64,000 bases of DNA from contig NZ_JAKIHN010000008.1 of NCBI RefSeq assembly GCF_021608185.1, forward strand, positions 1-64,000. The letters run 5' to 3'. The first letter of the stretch is position 1; every line of letters starts with the position of its first letter. This stretch comes from Flavobacterium anseongense (GTDB taxonomy: Bacteria > Bacteroidota > Bacteroidia > Flavobacteriales > Flavobacteriaceae). Position numbers and translations under genes: made by a program. Of the stretch, positions 17,843 to 26,038 are shown piece after piece. Below the pieces are notes generated by a model, which saw nothing but the letters and a program-made list of their open reading frames with translations, searched no databases and had not been told where the DNA came from.

Positions 17843-18964
17843 TTACGGACAAGGCGCTAGTGAATTAATCCACTGTTCTACTAATGCTACTCCTTCTTCG
17901 TGTATAACTGTTCTTCCATGCAATGGCATTCTAAAAGATTCATCTGTGGTGTTTAGCCTATAATAGAGCATAGATCTATTTATATTTCTGGGAGCTACAA
18001 TTTTGGTTAGAGCAGTTGCAAAACTATAATCCTCAGTATCAACACAAACTCCCATATTAGTTTGACCATTAACGCCACCCGTTTCGCTGTAAGGGAAACG
18101 CATTGGTCTGTAATCACAGTGTCTGTCAATAGCGTGACAATGAGAACAATTGCTGTCTAAATAGGATCTGACTCTTAACTCTAATGGTTTTGAGCTGTCA
18201 TTATAGTTGATTACTGTGTTTTCTGTAGAGGGGAAAGTAAAATTACTTTCAAGATAACCGCTCTCAATCCATTTTGAAAGTTGATTTTTAGTTTCGGTAT
18301 TATAAGTATAATTAAAATTAAGGTTTTGAGGTTTGATGCCTATAGGTATATAAGTATCTATCACAGTACTTCCTATGACCTCTTTGTTTTTGTGGCAAAT
18401 CATACATTGCACTTCTGTTGGGATTCTGTAATTAGCACTTCTAATTATATTATTTTCATCTTTCCAGGAAACATCTGTGTAACTGCCTGCTAAATCAAAG
18501 TAGGCTTCAGTTTGGTCTGTATTCCAAACATAATCGGCAAAAATCCATCCTGTTGATTTTCTAATCATGACACGTGTTTCAATGATTCGTGTTGTATTAT
18601 CGGGTTGTACATTATCGTAATAAAATGTTTTTATTAAAGCAGCACCAACCGGTAATTCTAAAACTTTGTTGTCTGCAACAAAACTTGCTTTTGTCCCTTG
18701 TGGCATCCAAATAAATCTTTTTTTATGAGCATAATCTGAAAAAAGAGAACTGGCAGGTTCATACGGTATAACATTTAAGGAAGGGATTTGATTTTTCATA
18801 TCACCTTCAAAAAAATTATAGTCTGATAATTTTGGATAAGGCACTAATGTCAAATCAACCTTAACAGGAGAAACCGGTTTGTAAACGTCATCTTTATCAG
18901 AACAAGCATTAAGAACAATAATCAATAAAAATAGCGTTATTGATAAAGTGTAATATTTTTTCAT
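17843..18964 (-). CDS. Diheme cytochrome c lipoprotein, SO2930-like (copy 2)
   Basis: A 373-residue lipoprotein. I start it at MKKYYTLS, where a good lipobox follows (LNAC, Cys21) and the paralogue starts in the same way. Two heme c sites are present: CMICH (187-191) and CSHCH (273-277). Conserved features include VPYPKLSDYNFFEGD, KKRFIWMPQGTKA, IIETRVMIRKSTGW, GIKPQNLN and a C-terminal RMPLHGRTVIHEEGVAL. This matches the description of SO2930-family diheme cytochromes as I know it; the closest family should be confirmed by search. Located upstream of, and probably co-transcribed with, the ASPIC protein. The protein should sit in the outer membrane or periplasm and move electrons; partner unknown. 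Confidence 0.88.
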   Translation of the reverse strand: MKKYYTLSITLFLLIIVLNACSDKDDVYKPVSPVKVDLTLVPYPKLSDYNFFEGDMKNQIPSLNVIPYEPASSLFSDYAHKKRFIWMPQGTKASFVADNKVLELPVGAALIKTFYYDNVQPDNTTRIIETRVMIRKSTGWIFADYVWNTDQTEAYFDLAGSYTDVSWKDENNIIRSANYRIPTEVQCMICHKNKEVIGSTVIDTYIPIGIKPQNLNFNYTYNTETKNQLSKWIESGYLESNFTFPSTENTVINYNDSSKPLELRVRSYLDSNCSHCHAIDRHCDYRPMRFPYSETGGVNGQTNMGVCVDTEDYSFATALTKIVAPRNINRSMLYYRLNTTDESFRMPLHGRTVIHEEGVALVEQWINSLAPCP

Positions 18965-19085
18965 AGATTTTAAAATGCAAGCCAAATATAATAATTATTT
19001 CATAATTTGTTTAAAATTAATAGATTATATATCCTGCAAAATTCTTTTTTTACTAGTACAGAATGAACCAAAACTTAATTATAAA

Positions 19086-19119
19086 AAAAAATGCATCCCG
19101 AAAATGAAATGCATTTTTT
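19086..19119. terminator. Intrinsic terminator after the first module copy
   Basis: An 11-bp stem (AAAAAATGCAT/ATGCATTTTTT) with a 12-nt loop and A/T tracts on both flanks. It lies 18 bp beyond the end of the upstream minus-strand ASPIC gene. Confidence 0.7.
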
Positions 19120-19136
19120 AAGCTATGATTAAAGCG

Positions 19137-21182
19137 TTATTCCTTAATGAATTTTTGAGGATAACTTTTACCGTTTGTATCAGAAATTGTTAAAATATAA
19201 GTTCCGGTTGCTAAATTTTCAACGTTAATAGGTTGATTTACAGCGTTGGTTGAAAGCACTACTTTTCCGGTTAAATCATATACTAAAGCTGATTTAAGTG
19301 TTACATTTAAATTGTTTTGCAATTGAATATTAACAACGCTTTTTACTGGATTTGGATATATTGAGAACACACCATTGTTGAATGAATTAACTGCCAAAGT
19401 AGAACCTTCAACTACCGATAGATTTTGATTTGGATTCACACCATTAATAGTGTCAATAATTCCGGATGGCCATTTAATGATTACCTGATCAATAGTTGTT
19501 GCCTGTCCAATTCCGAAATGAGCAGTTATCGTGCTCATGTTTTGGAATCCGGTACCGCTTTGTACATATCTAATTTGTTGTCCCCAAGCGCCATGAATTT
19601 CAACTCTGGCTCCAATTCCGTTTCTGTTGCTTTGAATTCCGCGTAAATTTACGTTTAACCATTTATTAGTATTACCATTGTTAAACAATACATTGGTGCC
19701 GTTTTGAATGTCTAGAAATCCATCATTATTTAAATCGCCAATTGGTCTGTCAAAAGCAGATAAATTATAGGTGTTTGGGTTAGCTGTGAAGTGAAAATTA
19801 CCATCGCCAAACATTATGTTATTACCCGATCCTAATACATCTAAAAACCCATCATTATCAAAATCCTGAGCTACATATTCTCTGCCCAAAGAAGTGTTTG
19901 TGTCATAACCTGAACCCGCAGTCACACTTGTAAATGTTCCATTGCCATTATTTCTTTTTACGTTTGTATATCCGTTAGATGCTGAGTTTACCCCAACAAT
20001 AACATCCATCCATCCATCGTTATTAAAATCACCGCAAGCACCTGACCAAGTTTGTTCAGGATTTGCCATGTTGGCTTCTACCGCTACATTTGTGTAAGTT
20101 CCATCTCCATTGTTTTTATGCAATTGGTCAATATTTCCTCCGACACCGGAACCACCTTGTCCACATTTTGCAAGATACATATCAATATCACCATCATTAT
20201 CAAAATCAAACCAATTGGAAGCATAATTTCCACCAGATGGGAAATCACCTAGACCACCTTGATTAGCATTTAGATTAACACCGTCGTTCATATAAAAACG
20301 ATTGGGAGCATTATCATCACAGGCAAAAGCATCTAATTTTCCATCATTATTGATATCTACAAAGTTTGTTCTTTGTACCAAATAATTTTGTGTTTTTCTG
20401 TCGGTTGTATATCCTGTTCCGTCATTGTTTGCTTTTAAAAAAACAACACCACTTCCCGAACCATAAATTAAATCATTGAATCCGTTATTGTCATAATCTC
20501 CGGCAGCAATACTCCATGAAGGTAAAACGGTTGTATTACTAACTGCAAAAGACGTTGAAGTAAATGTGCCACCAGCTTGCTGATAGGAAATTACCAATTG
20601 CGTTGTAGAAACAGCAGAAACAATATCGTCTAAATTATCTCCATTCATATCGGCAATACAGTTGTTATATGTTCCGGCTATACCAGTAACTGCTTGAGTG
20701 GTAAATGACAATCTATCTGTAGCTGGAGGTGGAGCTACCATAAGTGTGAAATCAAAACCATTGTTGCTGTATCTGTTGTCAAATGCGATAATATAAGTAG
20801 TGCCTGTCGTCGCGTTAAAGGTGACTTGTGAAGTTAATGCTCCATTATAATCATCATTTGCAGTCAAGCAAACCAAACTGCCGCAAGTTCCGGTATATAC
20901 AAATACTCTTGTGTCAGAATTGCCGTTTTGCGCTAATGCTGTTGATAGAATTACGCTGTTATTTGCCAATGCGGTATAGGTGTACCATTTTCCTTTTGTT
21001 GGATTGTTGCCATTGTTGTTTAAGTTACAAAACAATGTTGGAGCAGTACCATTCTCTCCTGTAAACGCAGGAGCTGTTGTTGTTGAGTTAAGCAAAATAG
21101 CAACCGGCGTACTACAATCTTGTTGTGCTATGGCTACAGTTATGCTAAAAAGTAAAAAAATAACAGACGTAATTTTTTTCAT
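19137..21182 (-). CDS. T9SS-secreted FG-GAP/VCBS repeat protein with ASPIC domain (copy 1)
   Basis: A 681-residue paralogue of the protein at 15770-17809 with the same order: signal peptide (cleavage after AIAQ), N-terminal beta-sandwich (about 20-150), FG-GAP/VCBS blades with Asp-rich loops (DFDNDGDIDMYLAKCG, DFNNDGWMDVIVGV, DLNNDGFLDIQNG), ASPIC/UnbV domain (about 512-592, HFGIGQATTIDQVIIKWPSG) and a T9SS type A tail (YPNPVKSVVNIQL ... QKFIKE). The two copies are nearly identical over the last 80 residues and more divergent in the blades, suggesting different ligands. It lies 31 bp after the paired diheme cytochrome gene. ASPIC domains occur in proteins thought to bind surface components, but no ligand can be named. 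Confidence 0.9.
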   Translation of the reverse strand: MKKITSVIFLLFSITVAIAQQDCSTPVAILLNSTTTAPAFTGENGTAPTLFCNLNNNGNNPTKGKWYTYTALANNSVILSTALAQNGNSDTRVFVYTGTCGSLVCLTANDDYNGALTSQVTFNATTGTTYIIAFDNRYSNNGFDFTLMVAPPPATDRLSFTTQAVTGIAGTYNNCIADMNGDNLDDIVSAVSTTQLVISYQQAGGTFTSTSFAVSNTTVLPSWSIAAGDYDNNGFNDLIYGSGSGVVFLKANNDGTGYTTDRKTQNYLVQRTNFVDINNDGKLDAFACDDNAPNRFYMNDGVNLNANQGGLGDFPSGGNYASNWFDFDNDGDIDMYLAKCGQGGSGVGGNIDQLHKNNGDGTYTNVAVEANMANPEQTWSGACGDFNNDGWMDVIVGVNSASNGYTNVKRNNGNGTFTSVTAGSGYDTNTSLGREYVAQDFDNDGFLDVLGSGNNIMFGDGNFHFTANPNTYNLSAFDRPIGDLNNDGFLDIQNGTNVLFNNGNTNKWLNVNLRGIQSNRNGIGARVEIHGAWGQQIRYVQSGTGFQNMSTITAHFGIGQATTIDQVIIKWPSGIIDTINGVNPNQNLSVVEGSTLAVNSFNNGVFSIYPNPVKSVVNIQLQNNLNVTLKSALVYDLTGKVVLSTNAVNQPINVENLATGTYILTISDTNGKSYPQKFIKE

Positions 21183-21213
21183 AATATGATTTTGGTTAGA
21201 TTATTTGAAATTG

Positions 21214-22308
21214 TTATGGACACCTTTGAGTCAATGATAAAATATACTGCTCTAAAAGAGCAACACCTTCGTCATGAACCATGGTTCTGCCTAACAAAGG
21301 CATTCTCTCACTTTCATCATTTGATATCATTCGATAATGCATGATTGATTTGTTGAAGTTTCCCGGAGTAATTACTTTTTGTAAAGTCGGACTTATCTCT
21401 TCGTCGGCCAGTAAACAAATACCAATATTAGAATCAATATCTGTTTGATGGAATGGCAATCGAATTGGTCTGTAATAACAACGGGCTTCGTCCTGATGGC
21501 AATGGGCACAGTTTGCATCTAAATAAGAGCGCAGTCTTAAATCTAATGGTTGCGTTGTATCGTGATAATCTACCACAGAAGCAATAGATGAAGGATAACT
21601 TTCTAAGTAACCTTGTTCAACCAATTTTTGTAAAATCTTCTTACTTGTATTACCGTAGGTATGATTGTGATTTAAATTTTGTGGTTTAACACCAATTGGT
21701 GTTGCGATTTCATTAATCTTATGACAGGCAAAACATTCTGCATCTGAAGGAATTCTATAATCTGTAGTTACTATTTCACCGCTGGGTTTTGCAAAAGTTA
21801 TATTTTTGGTACTTCCATTAGTGAAATCGATACCTGTTACTAAATCGGCATCTGTCTGATCATCATTCCATAAATATTCATAAAATTTCCAACCATCGTC
21901 TTTTCTAATCATTATTCGAGTCTCGATAATTTTTGTTTGGTTTCCTGGTTGAATTGTGGTGTAATAAAAAGTTTTTATCAAAACAGTTCCAACCGGAAAA
22001 TCAAGAATTTTATTGTCGGCAACATAAGCTGCAGCAACACCATTCGGCATCCAGATAAATCTCTTTTTTGAAGCATAATCAGTAAAAAGGGAACTCGCAG
22101 GCTCATATGCAACCACATTTAAAGATGGAATTTGATCCTTGATTGCACCTTCAAAAAAATGATAATCCGACAGTTTCGGATAAGGAACTAAAGTTAAATC
22201 AACTGTAACCGGAGAAATCGGAATGTACTCGTCATCATTGTCTGAACAGGAAATAAAAAGGACAAAAGTTAAAAGTAAAACTGCGGATAGTAGGTAATAT
22301 TTTTTCAT
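21214..22308 (-). CDS. Diheme cytochrome c lipoprotein, SO2930-like (copy 1)
   Basis: A 364-residue lipoprotein (lipobox FISC, Cys21) with two heme c sites, CFACH (192-196) and CAHCH (267-271). It shares long blocks with the copy at 17843: VPYPKLSDYHFFEGA, KKRFIWMPNGVAAAYVADNK, IIETRIMIRKDDGW, IGVKPQNLNHNHTYG and the C-terminal MPLLGRTMVHDEGVALLEQ. The segment between residues 150 and 190 differs in length and sequence, and this copy lacks a ten-residue stretch after the first heme. It heads the two-gene unit with the ASPIC protein at 19137. Predicted to work as an electron carrier at the cell envelope; redox partner and substrate are not visible. Confidence 0.88.
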   Translation of the reverse strand: MKKYYLLSAVLLLTFVLFISCSDNDDEYIPISPVTVDLTLVPYPKLSDYHFFEGAIKDQIPSLNVVAYEPASSLFTDYASKKRFIWMPNGVAAAYVADNKILDFPVGTVLIKTFYYTTIQPGNQTKIIETRIMIRKDDGWKFYEYLWNDDQTDADLVTGIDFTNGSTKNITFAKPSGEIVTTDYRIPSDAECFACHKINEIATPIGVKPQNLNHNHTYGNTSKKILQKLVEQGYLESYPSSIASVVDYHDTTQPLDLRLRSYLDANCAHCHQDEARCYYRPIRLPFHQTDIDSNIGICLLADEEISPTLQKVITPGNFNKSIMHYRMISNDESERMPLLGRTMVHDEGVALLEQYILSLTQRCP

Positions 22309-22428
22309 AGAATTTTAAAATGCAGACCAAATATAATAATTATTTGATAACCTTCTAAAAATTAACAGGATTTCTAAAAGATGAAACTCGATTATTCATA
22401 ATTTGATAAAAATTACGCAATATAATTG

Positions 22429-23757
22429 CTACATTTCTTCATCTTTGTTGGCTCGCTGTAAAATGTTTTCGGGCAATGCTTTTTTGGCTTTAGCTCCCAT
22501 TTTTTTTAGGTTTTCAACACGGTTGATTAGATTTCCGCTGCCATCAACAAGCTTGTTCATGGCATTATCATATTCTGTTTTTGAGTCTTTTATTTTATTT
22601 CCTACCTTAACCAAGTCGGCTACAAAACCTTCAAACTTGTCGTACAAAGCTCCGGCTTGTCGTGCAATTTCCAATGCGTTTTCCTGCTGTTTTTGATTCG
22701 TCCACATACTGTCAATTGTTCGCAGAGTTGCCAATAATGTGGATGGCGTAACAATCACAATATTTTTTTCAAAAGCTTTATTGTAAAGCGAAGTATCTTC
22801 ATTCAATGCCAAAGCAAAAGCGGATTCAATCGGAATAAATAGCAACACAAAATCAGGGCTTTCCATCTGATATAAATCATGATAATTCTTCTCACTTAAT
22901 TGGTCAACATGGCGTCTGATTGCCATCACATGTTCTTTTAAATGCTGCGCTTTTTCAGCATCGTCTTCTTCGTTGATATAACGTTCATAAGCTGTCAATG
23001 TAACTTTGGAATCGACTACCATTTTCTTGCCGTCAGGTAAATTAATTACGACATCAGGAAAAACCCGATTACCATCTTCGGTTACAAAACTTTGCTGCAC
23101 TTCGTATTCTCTTCCTTTTTCCAAACCTGATTTTTCCAGCACACGTTCCAAAATCAATTCGCCCCAATTTCCTTGCATTTTGCTGTCACCTTTTAGTGCT
23201 TTGGTTAGGTTTAAAGTCTCTTTGCTCATCTGCTCGTTCATTTCGCGCAAGCCCAATATTTGCTGACGTAATGCTGCGTGATAATCAATGCTTTCTTTGT
23301 GTGTGTCTTCGACTTTCTTTTCAAAAAGCTGAATTTTTTCACTAAGTGGATTTAATATGTTTTTCAGGTTTTCCTTGTTTTGCTCAGTGAATTTCGTGGT
23401 TTTTTCTTCCAGAATTTTGTTCGCTAAATTTTCGAATTCTTTGGTGAATTTCTCCTGCAGTTTTTCGACTTCTTCCTTTTGTTCTTTGTTGCGTTCCCAA
23501 AGGTTTTCGAAATCAGTCTCTTTTTTGGACAATTGAATGGCTAATGATTCTTTTTCGGTACGGATAGTTTCGCGTTCCTGAACCGTTTGATTTAATTGTG
23601 ATTTGAATTGTTCGATTTGTTGAAGCAATCCATTTATTTTTTCTTCCAATGCCGCTTTGTCCAATTTTGAATTGGCTGCTAAGAGTGTTTTTCCGATAAT
23701 AATCCCAAAACCTAATGCAATCGTAAAAGCGACAATAATCATTACATTATCATTCAT
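22429..23757 (-). CDS. rmuC: DNA recombination protein RmuC
   Basis: A 442-residue RmuC protein: N-terminal transmembrane anchor (about residues 4-22), a long coiled coil rich in Glu, Lys and Gln (about 30-140), then the conserved RmuC domain with GNWGELILERVLEKSGLEKGREYEVQQSF (about 200-228), PDVVINLPDGKKMVVDSKVTLTAYERY and FVLLFIPIESAFALAL. RmuC limits inversions at short repeats in E. coli and has a restriction-endonuclease-like core; the biochemical role is unresolved. Single gene on its strand, with about 120 bp to the upstream-coded cytochrome unit. Confidence 0.95.
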   Translation of the reverse strand: MNDNVMIIVAFTIALGFGIIIGKTLLAANSKLDKAALEEKINGLLQQIEQFKSQLNQTVQERETIRTEKESLAIQLSKKETDFENLWERNKEQKEEVEKLQEKFTKEFENLANKILEEKTTKFTEQNKENLKNILNPLSEKIQLFEKKVEDTHKESIDYHAALRQQILGLREMNEQMSKETLNLTKALKGDSKMQGNWGELILERVLEKSGLEKGREYEVQQSFVTEDGNRVFPDVVINLPDGKKMVVDSKVTLTAYERYINEEDDAEKAQHLKEHVMAIRRHVDQLSEKNYHDLYQMESPDFVLLFIPIESAFALALNEDTSLYNKAFEKNIVIVTPSTLLATLRTIDSMWTNQKQQENALEIARQAGALYDKFEGFVADLVKVGNKIKDSKTEYDNAMNKLVDGSGNLINRVENLKKMGAKAKKALPENILQRANKDEEM

Positions 23758-23811
23758 AAAAACATAAAATATATAGCTGTTAAATATACATACTTTAGGA
23801 ATTAAATTTAT

Positions 23812-23877
23812 ATGAATTTCAAAATAGTTTTTTTATGTTTGGCATTATTTTTGGCAATTGCCAACGCAGAAAAATAG
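23812..23877 (+). CDS. Orphan signal-peptide-like 21-codon ORF
   Basis: An ATG-started frame of 21 codons, MNFKIVFLCLALFLAIANAEK then stop, reads as a complete secretion signal with an Ala-Asn-Ala cleavage site and almost no mature protein. It lies 33 bp upstream of the DUF4476 gene. It could be a real tiny peptide, a leader, or the remnant of a decayed secreted protein gene. I see no clear continuation in another frame before 23911. Confidence 0.25.
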   Translation: MNFKIVFLCLALFLAIANAEK

Positions 23878-23910
23878 ATTTATCAATTAACAATTTTAAA
23901 ATTATGATTT

Positions 23911-24846
23911 ATGAATAGAAATTTTACACTTCTAATTCTTTTGATGCTCACTTCGTTTTCATTTGCACAACCAGGGCCAGTTGGTCATTTAACCATTTTT
24001 TCAGAAGATGGAGATAAATTTACCCTTATTTTGAATGGAGAAGTAATAAACGATGTACCACAAACTAACCTAAGAGTTGAGGATTTAAATCAACCATATT
24101 ACAATGCTAAAATTAAATTTGAAGATGCATCGTTAGCTGATATAACCAAAAACAATTTGATGCTGACTGATGTTGACGGAATCTTTTCGGATGTTACATA
24201 TAAAATAAAGAGAGATAAAAATAATAAATCAAAAATGAAGATGAATTATTTTTCTTCAATTCCTGTTAGACCAGATTTTATTCCGGCATCTAATGTACAT
24301 GTAATTCATTATGGACAGCCAAGACCTGTTGTAGTGCAACAAACTACAGGAGTTTCTCAAACCACCACAACAACGACTACACAAACCGGTGGAACAAGCG
24401 TTGGAGTTGGGGTCAATGTAGGTGGTATTAATATGGGAGTTACTATTAACGATTCTATGGGAGGAGGTTCAGTTACTCAAACCACAACTACTACAACACA
24501 TTCTGGCAATGCCGATGTTCATTATGACGAACCTGTAAGAGGTTGTGGTGGACGTTCTTGTATGACGCCCGGAAATTTTAATGCCGCTTTGGCTACAATC
24601 AAGAAGCAGAGTTTTGAAGACACAAGATTAAAAACAGCAAAACAGGTAATTACTGCAAACTGTTTGAATGTGGACCAAATCATTCAAATTGCCAACACAT
24701 TTAGTTTTGAAGATAACAAATTGGAATTTGCCAAATATGCTTATGATTATTGTATAGAACCCAAAAACTATTTTAAGTTAAACGGAATTTTTTCTTTCAG
24801 TAGTAATGTTGATGAATTGTCAGATTACGTTCAAAGCAAACAATAA
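23911..24846 (+). CDS. Secreted DUF4476 domain protein
   Basis: A 311-residue exported protein (signal peptide cleaved after FSFAQ). Residues about 22-130 form a beta-rich domain (LTIFSEDGDKFTLILNGEVIND). A low-complexity linker of about 60 residues follows, with two runs of consecutive Thr and Gly/Val repeats (about 150-200), and then the C-terminal DUF4476 domain (about 210-305; FNAALATIKKQSFEDTRLKTAKQVI, then a four-helix pattern with LEFAKYAYDYC). DUF4476 is found mainly in Bacteroidota secreted proteins and has no assigned function. The Thr-rich linker may be glycosylated (inference). A terminator hairpin follows. Confidence 0.9.
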   Translation: MNRNFTLLILLMLTSFSFAQPGPVGHLTIFSEDGDKFTLILNGEVINDVPQTNLRVEDLNQPYYNAKIKFEDASLADITKNNLMLTDVDGIFSDVTYKIKRDKNNKSKMKMNYFSSIPVRPDFIPASNVHVIHYGQPRPVVVQQTTGVSQTTTTTTTQTGGTSVGVGVNVGGINMGVTINDSMGGGSVTQTTTTTTHSGNADVHYDEPVRGCGGRSCMTPGNFNAALATIKKQSFEDTRLKTAKQVITANCLNVDQIIQIANTFSFEDNKLEFAKYAYDYCIEPKNYFKLNGIFSFSSNVDELSDYVQSKQ

Positions 24847-24867
24847 TATTTTTTAAATTTAATCAAG

Positions 24868-24894
24868 AAAGACCGTCCTTTTAGGATGGTCTTT
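24868..24894 (+). terminator. Intrinsic terminator
   Basis: A 12-bp stem (AAAGACCGTCCT with AGGATGGTCTTT, one G-U pair) and 3-nt loop, followed by T residues, right after the DUF4476 gene. Confidence 0.85.
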
Positions 24895-24917
24895 TTTATT
24901 TTTGTCAAAATTCCTTT

Positions 24918-25484
24918 ATGCAACGTCATTTCCTAATTCATAAACCACACGGGTATTTGAGTCAATTCATTTATGAAAGAAAGCGACACAAAAAGTTGCT
25001 CGGTGAATTATACAATTTCCCCGAAGGAACTATGGCAATTGGGCGTTTAGACGAAGATTCCGAAGGCTTACTTTTACTAACTACTGATGGAATGATGAGC
25101 GAAATAGTGCGAAGTAAAACCGTCGAAAAAGAATATTACGCTCAGGTTGACGGAATTATAAATGAAGCAGCAATCGAGCAACTAAAAAATGGTGTCGAAA
25201 TTGGTTTCAAAGGAGTTCGATACACCACCAAAAAATGCGAAGCCAAAATCATAGACCAACTTCCGGAAAGTATTGGAGAAGGAAGAAGAATTCGCGATGA
25301 ACGTCACGGACCAACTTCATGGCTTTCGATAACTTTGACCGAAGGCAAATTTCGTCAGGTTCGAAAAATGACTGCAGCAGTTGGATTTCCAACACTTCGA
25401 TTGGTCAGAATCCGCGTAGGAAATATACATTTGCAAAATTTAAAAGCAGGAGAAATTCTCGAAGTAGAAAGTTTTTTCAAATAA
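24918..25484 (+). CDS. rluE: RsuA-family pseudouridine synthase, RluE-like
   Basis: A 188-residue pseudouridine synthase of the RsuA/RluB/E/F group. The catalytic loop is GRLDEDSEGLLLLT with Asp45 as nucleophile. The C-terminal LTEGKFRQVRKMTAAVGFPTLRLVRIRVG is the typical closing motif. The short length and the absence of an N-terminal S4 RNA-binding domain favour RluE, which modifies 23S rRNA in E. coli. The target is inferred, so the symbol is provisional. It precedes trmL by 20 bp, and both are RNA-modifying enzymes, so they are probably in one transcript. Confidence 0.88.
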   Translation: MQRHFLIHKPHGYLSQFIYERKRHKKLLGELYNFPEGTMAIGRLDEDSEGLLLLTTDGMMSEIVRSKTVEKEYYAQVDGIINEAAIEQLKNGVEIGFKGVRYTTKKCEAKIIDQLPESIGEGRRIRDERHGPTSWLSITLTEGKFRQVRKMTAAVGFPTLRLVRIRVGNIHLQNLKAGEILEVESFFK

Positions 25485-25504
25485 CCAAATAACCGAATAA
25501 CCAA

Positions 25505-25957
25505 ATGCTCAACATTGTTTTAGTAGAACCCGAAATCCCAAACAATACAGGAAACATTGGACGATTGTCTGTTGGAACTGAAAGTAGGCTCCATTTGATT
25601 CATCCGTTTGGATTTGTAATCAATGACAAAAATCTAAAGCGTTCAGGTTTGGATTATTGGGTGCATTTGGATGTTACAGAATATCAAAATGTAGCTGAAT
25701 GGATGGAGCAAATTCAAGATAAGTCAAGAGTTTTTCTGATGAGTTCACACGCCACAAAATCGATTTATGAAGCCGAGTTTCAGGATGGAGATTGGTTGGT
25801 TTTTGGTAAAGAAAGTGTGGGTTTATCTAAAGAAGTTCTGGCATTATTCGAAAACCATTTAACGATTCCAATGTCAAATTTAATCCGAAGTTATAATATT
25901 GCCAATTCGGTAGCGTTTGTAGTTGGCGAAGCGAAACGACAGATTGCTTTAAAGTAG
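25505..25957 (+). CDS. trmL: tRNA (cytidine/uridine-34 2'-O)-methyltransferase TrmL
   Basis: A 150-residue SPOUT (alpha/beta-knot) methyltransferase. Signatures are LVEPEIPNNTGNIGRLSVGTESRLHLIHPFGF at the N-terminus, the KESVGLSKE turn near residue 105 and IPMSNLIRSYNIANSVAFVVGEA in the knot (about 120-142). TrmL 2'-O-methylates the wobble base of tRNA-Leu isoacceptors using S-adenosylmethionine, as a dimer in the cytosol. The length matches the family closely, with no extra domain. The spacer before it contains three near-repeats of AATAACC, so the ribosome-binding region is unusual but AT-rich as expected in Bacteroidota. Confidence 0.94.
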   Translation: MLNIVLVEPEIPNNTGNIGRLSVGTESRLHLIHPFGFVINDKNLKRSGLDYWVHLDVTEYQNVAEWMEQIQDKSRVFLMSSHATKSIYEAEFQDGDWLVFGKESVGLSKEVLALFENHLTIPMSNLIRSYNIANSVAFVVGEAKRQIALK

Positions 25958-25960
25958 TTT

Positions 25961-25988
25961 TCAGTCACAGTCACAGTCACAGTCACAG
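25961..25988. repeat. Short tandem hexamer repeat (TCACAG)n
   Basis: Four perfect TCACAG units at 25965-25988, preceded by the partial unit TCAG, lie between trmL and the convergent ABC transporter. AGTCACA (25981-25987) also forms a 7-bp inverted repeat with TGTGACT (26000-26006), so the region can fold. Confidence 0.85.
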
Positions 25989-26038
25989 TTTGCAGCTTTT
26001 GTGACTTTGCTTAACTTTTGTACCTTTTGTTGTTAGAA

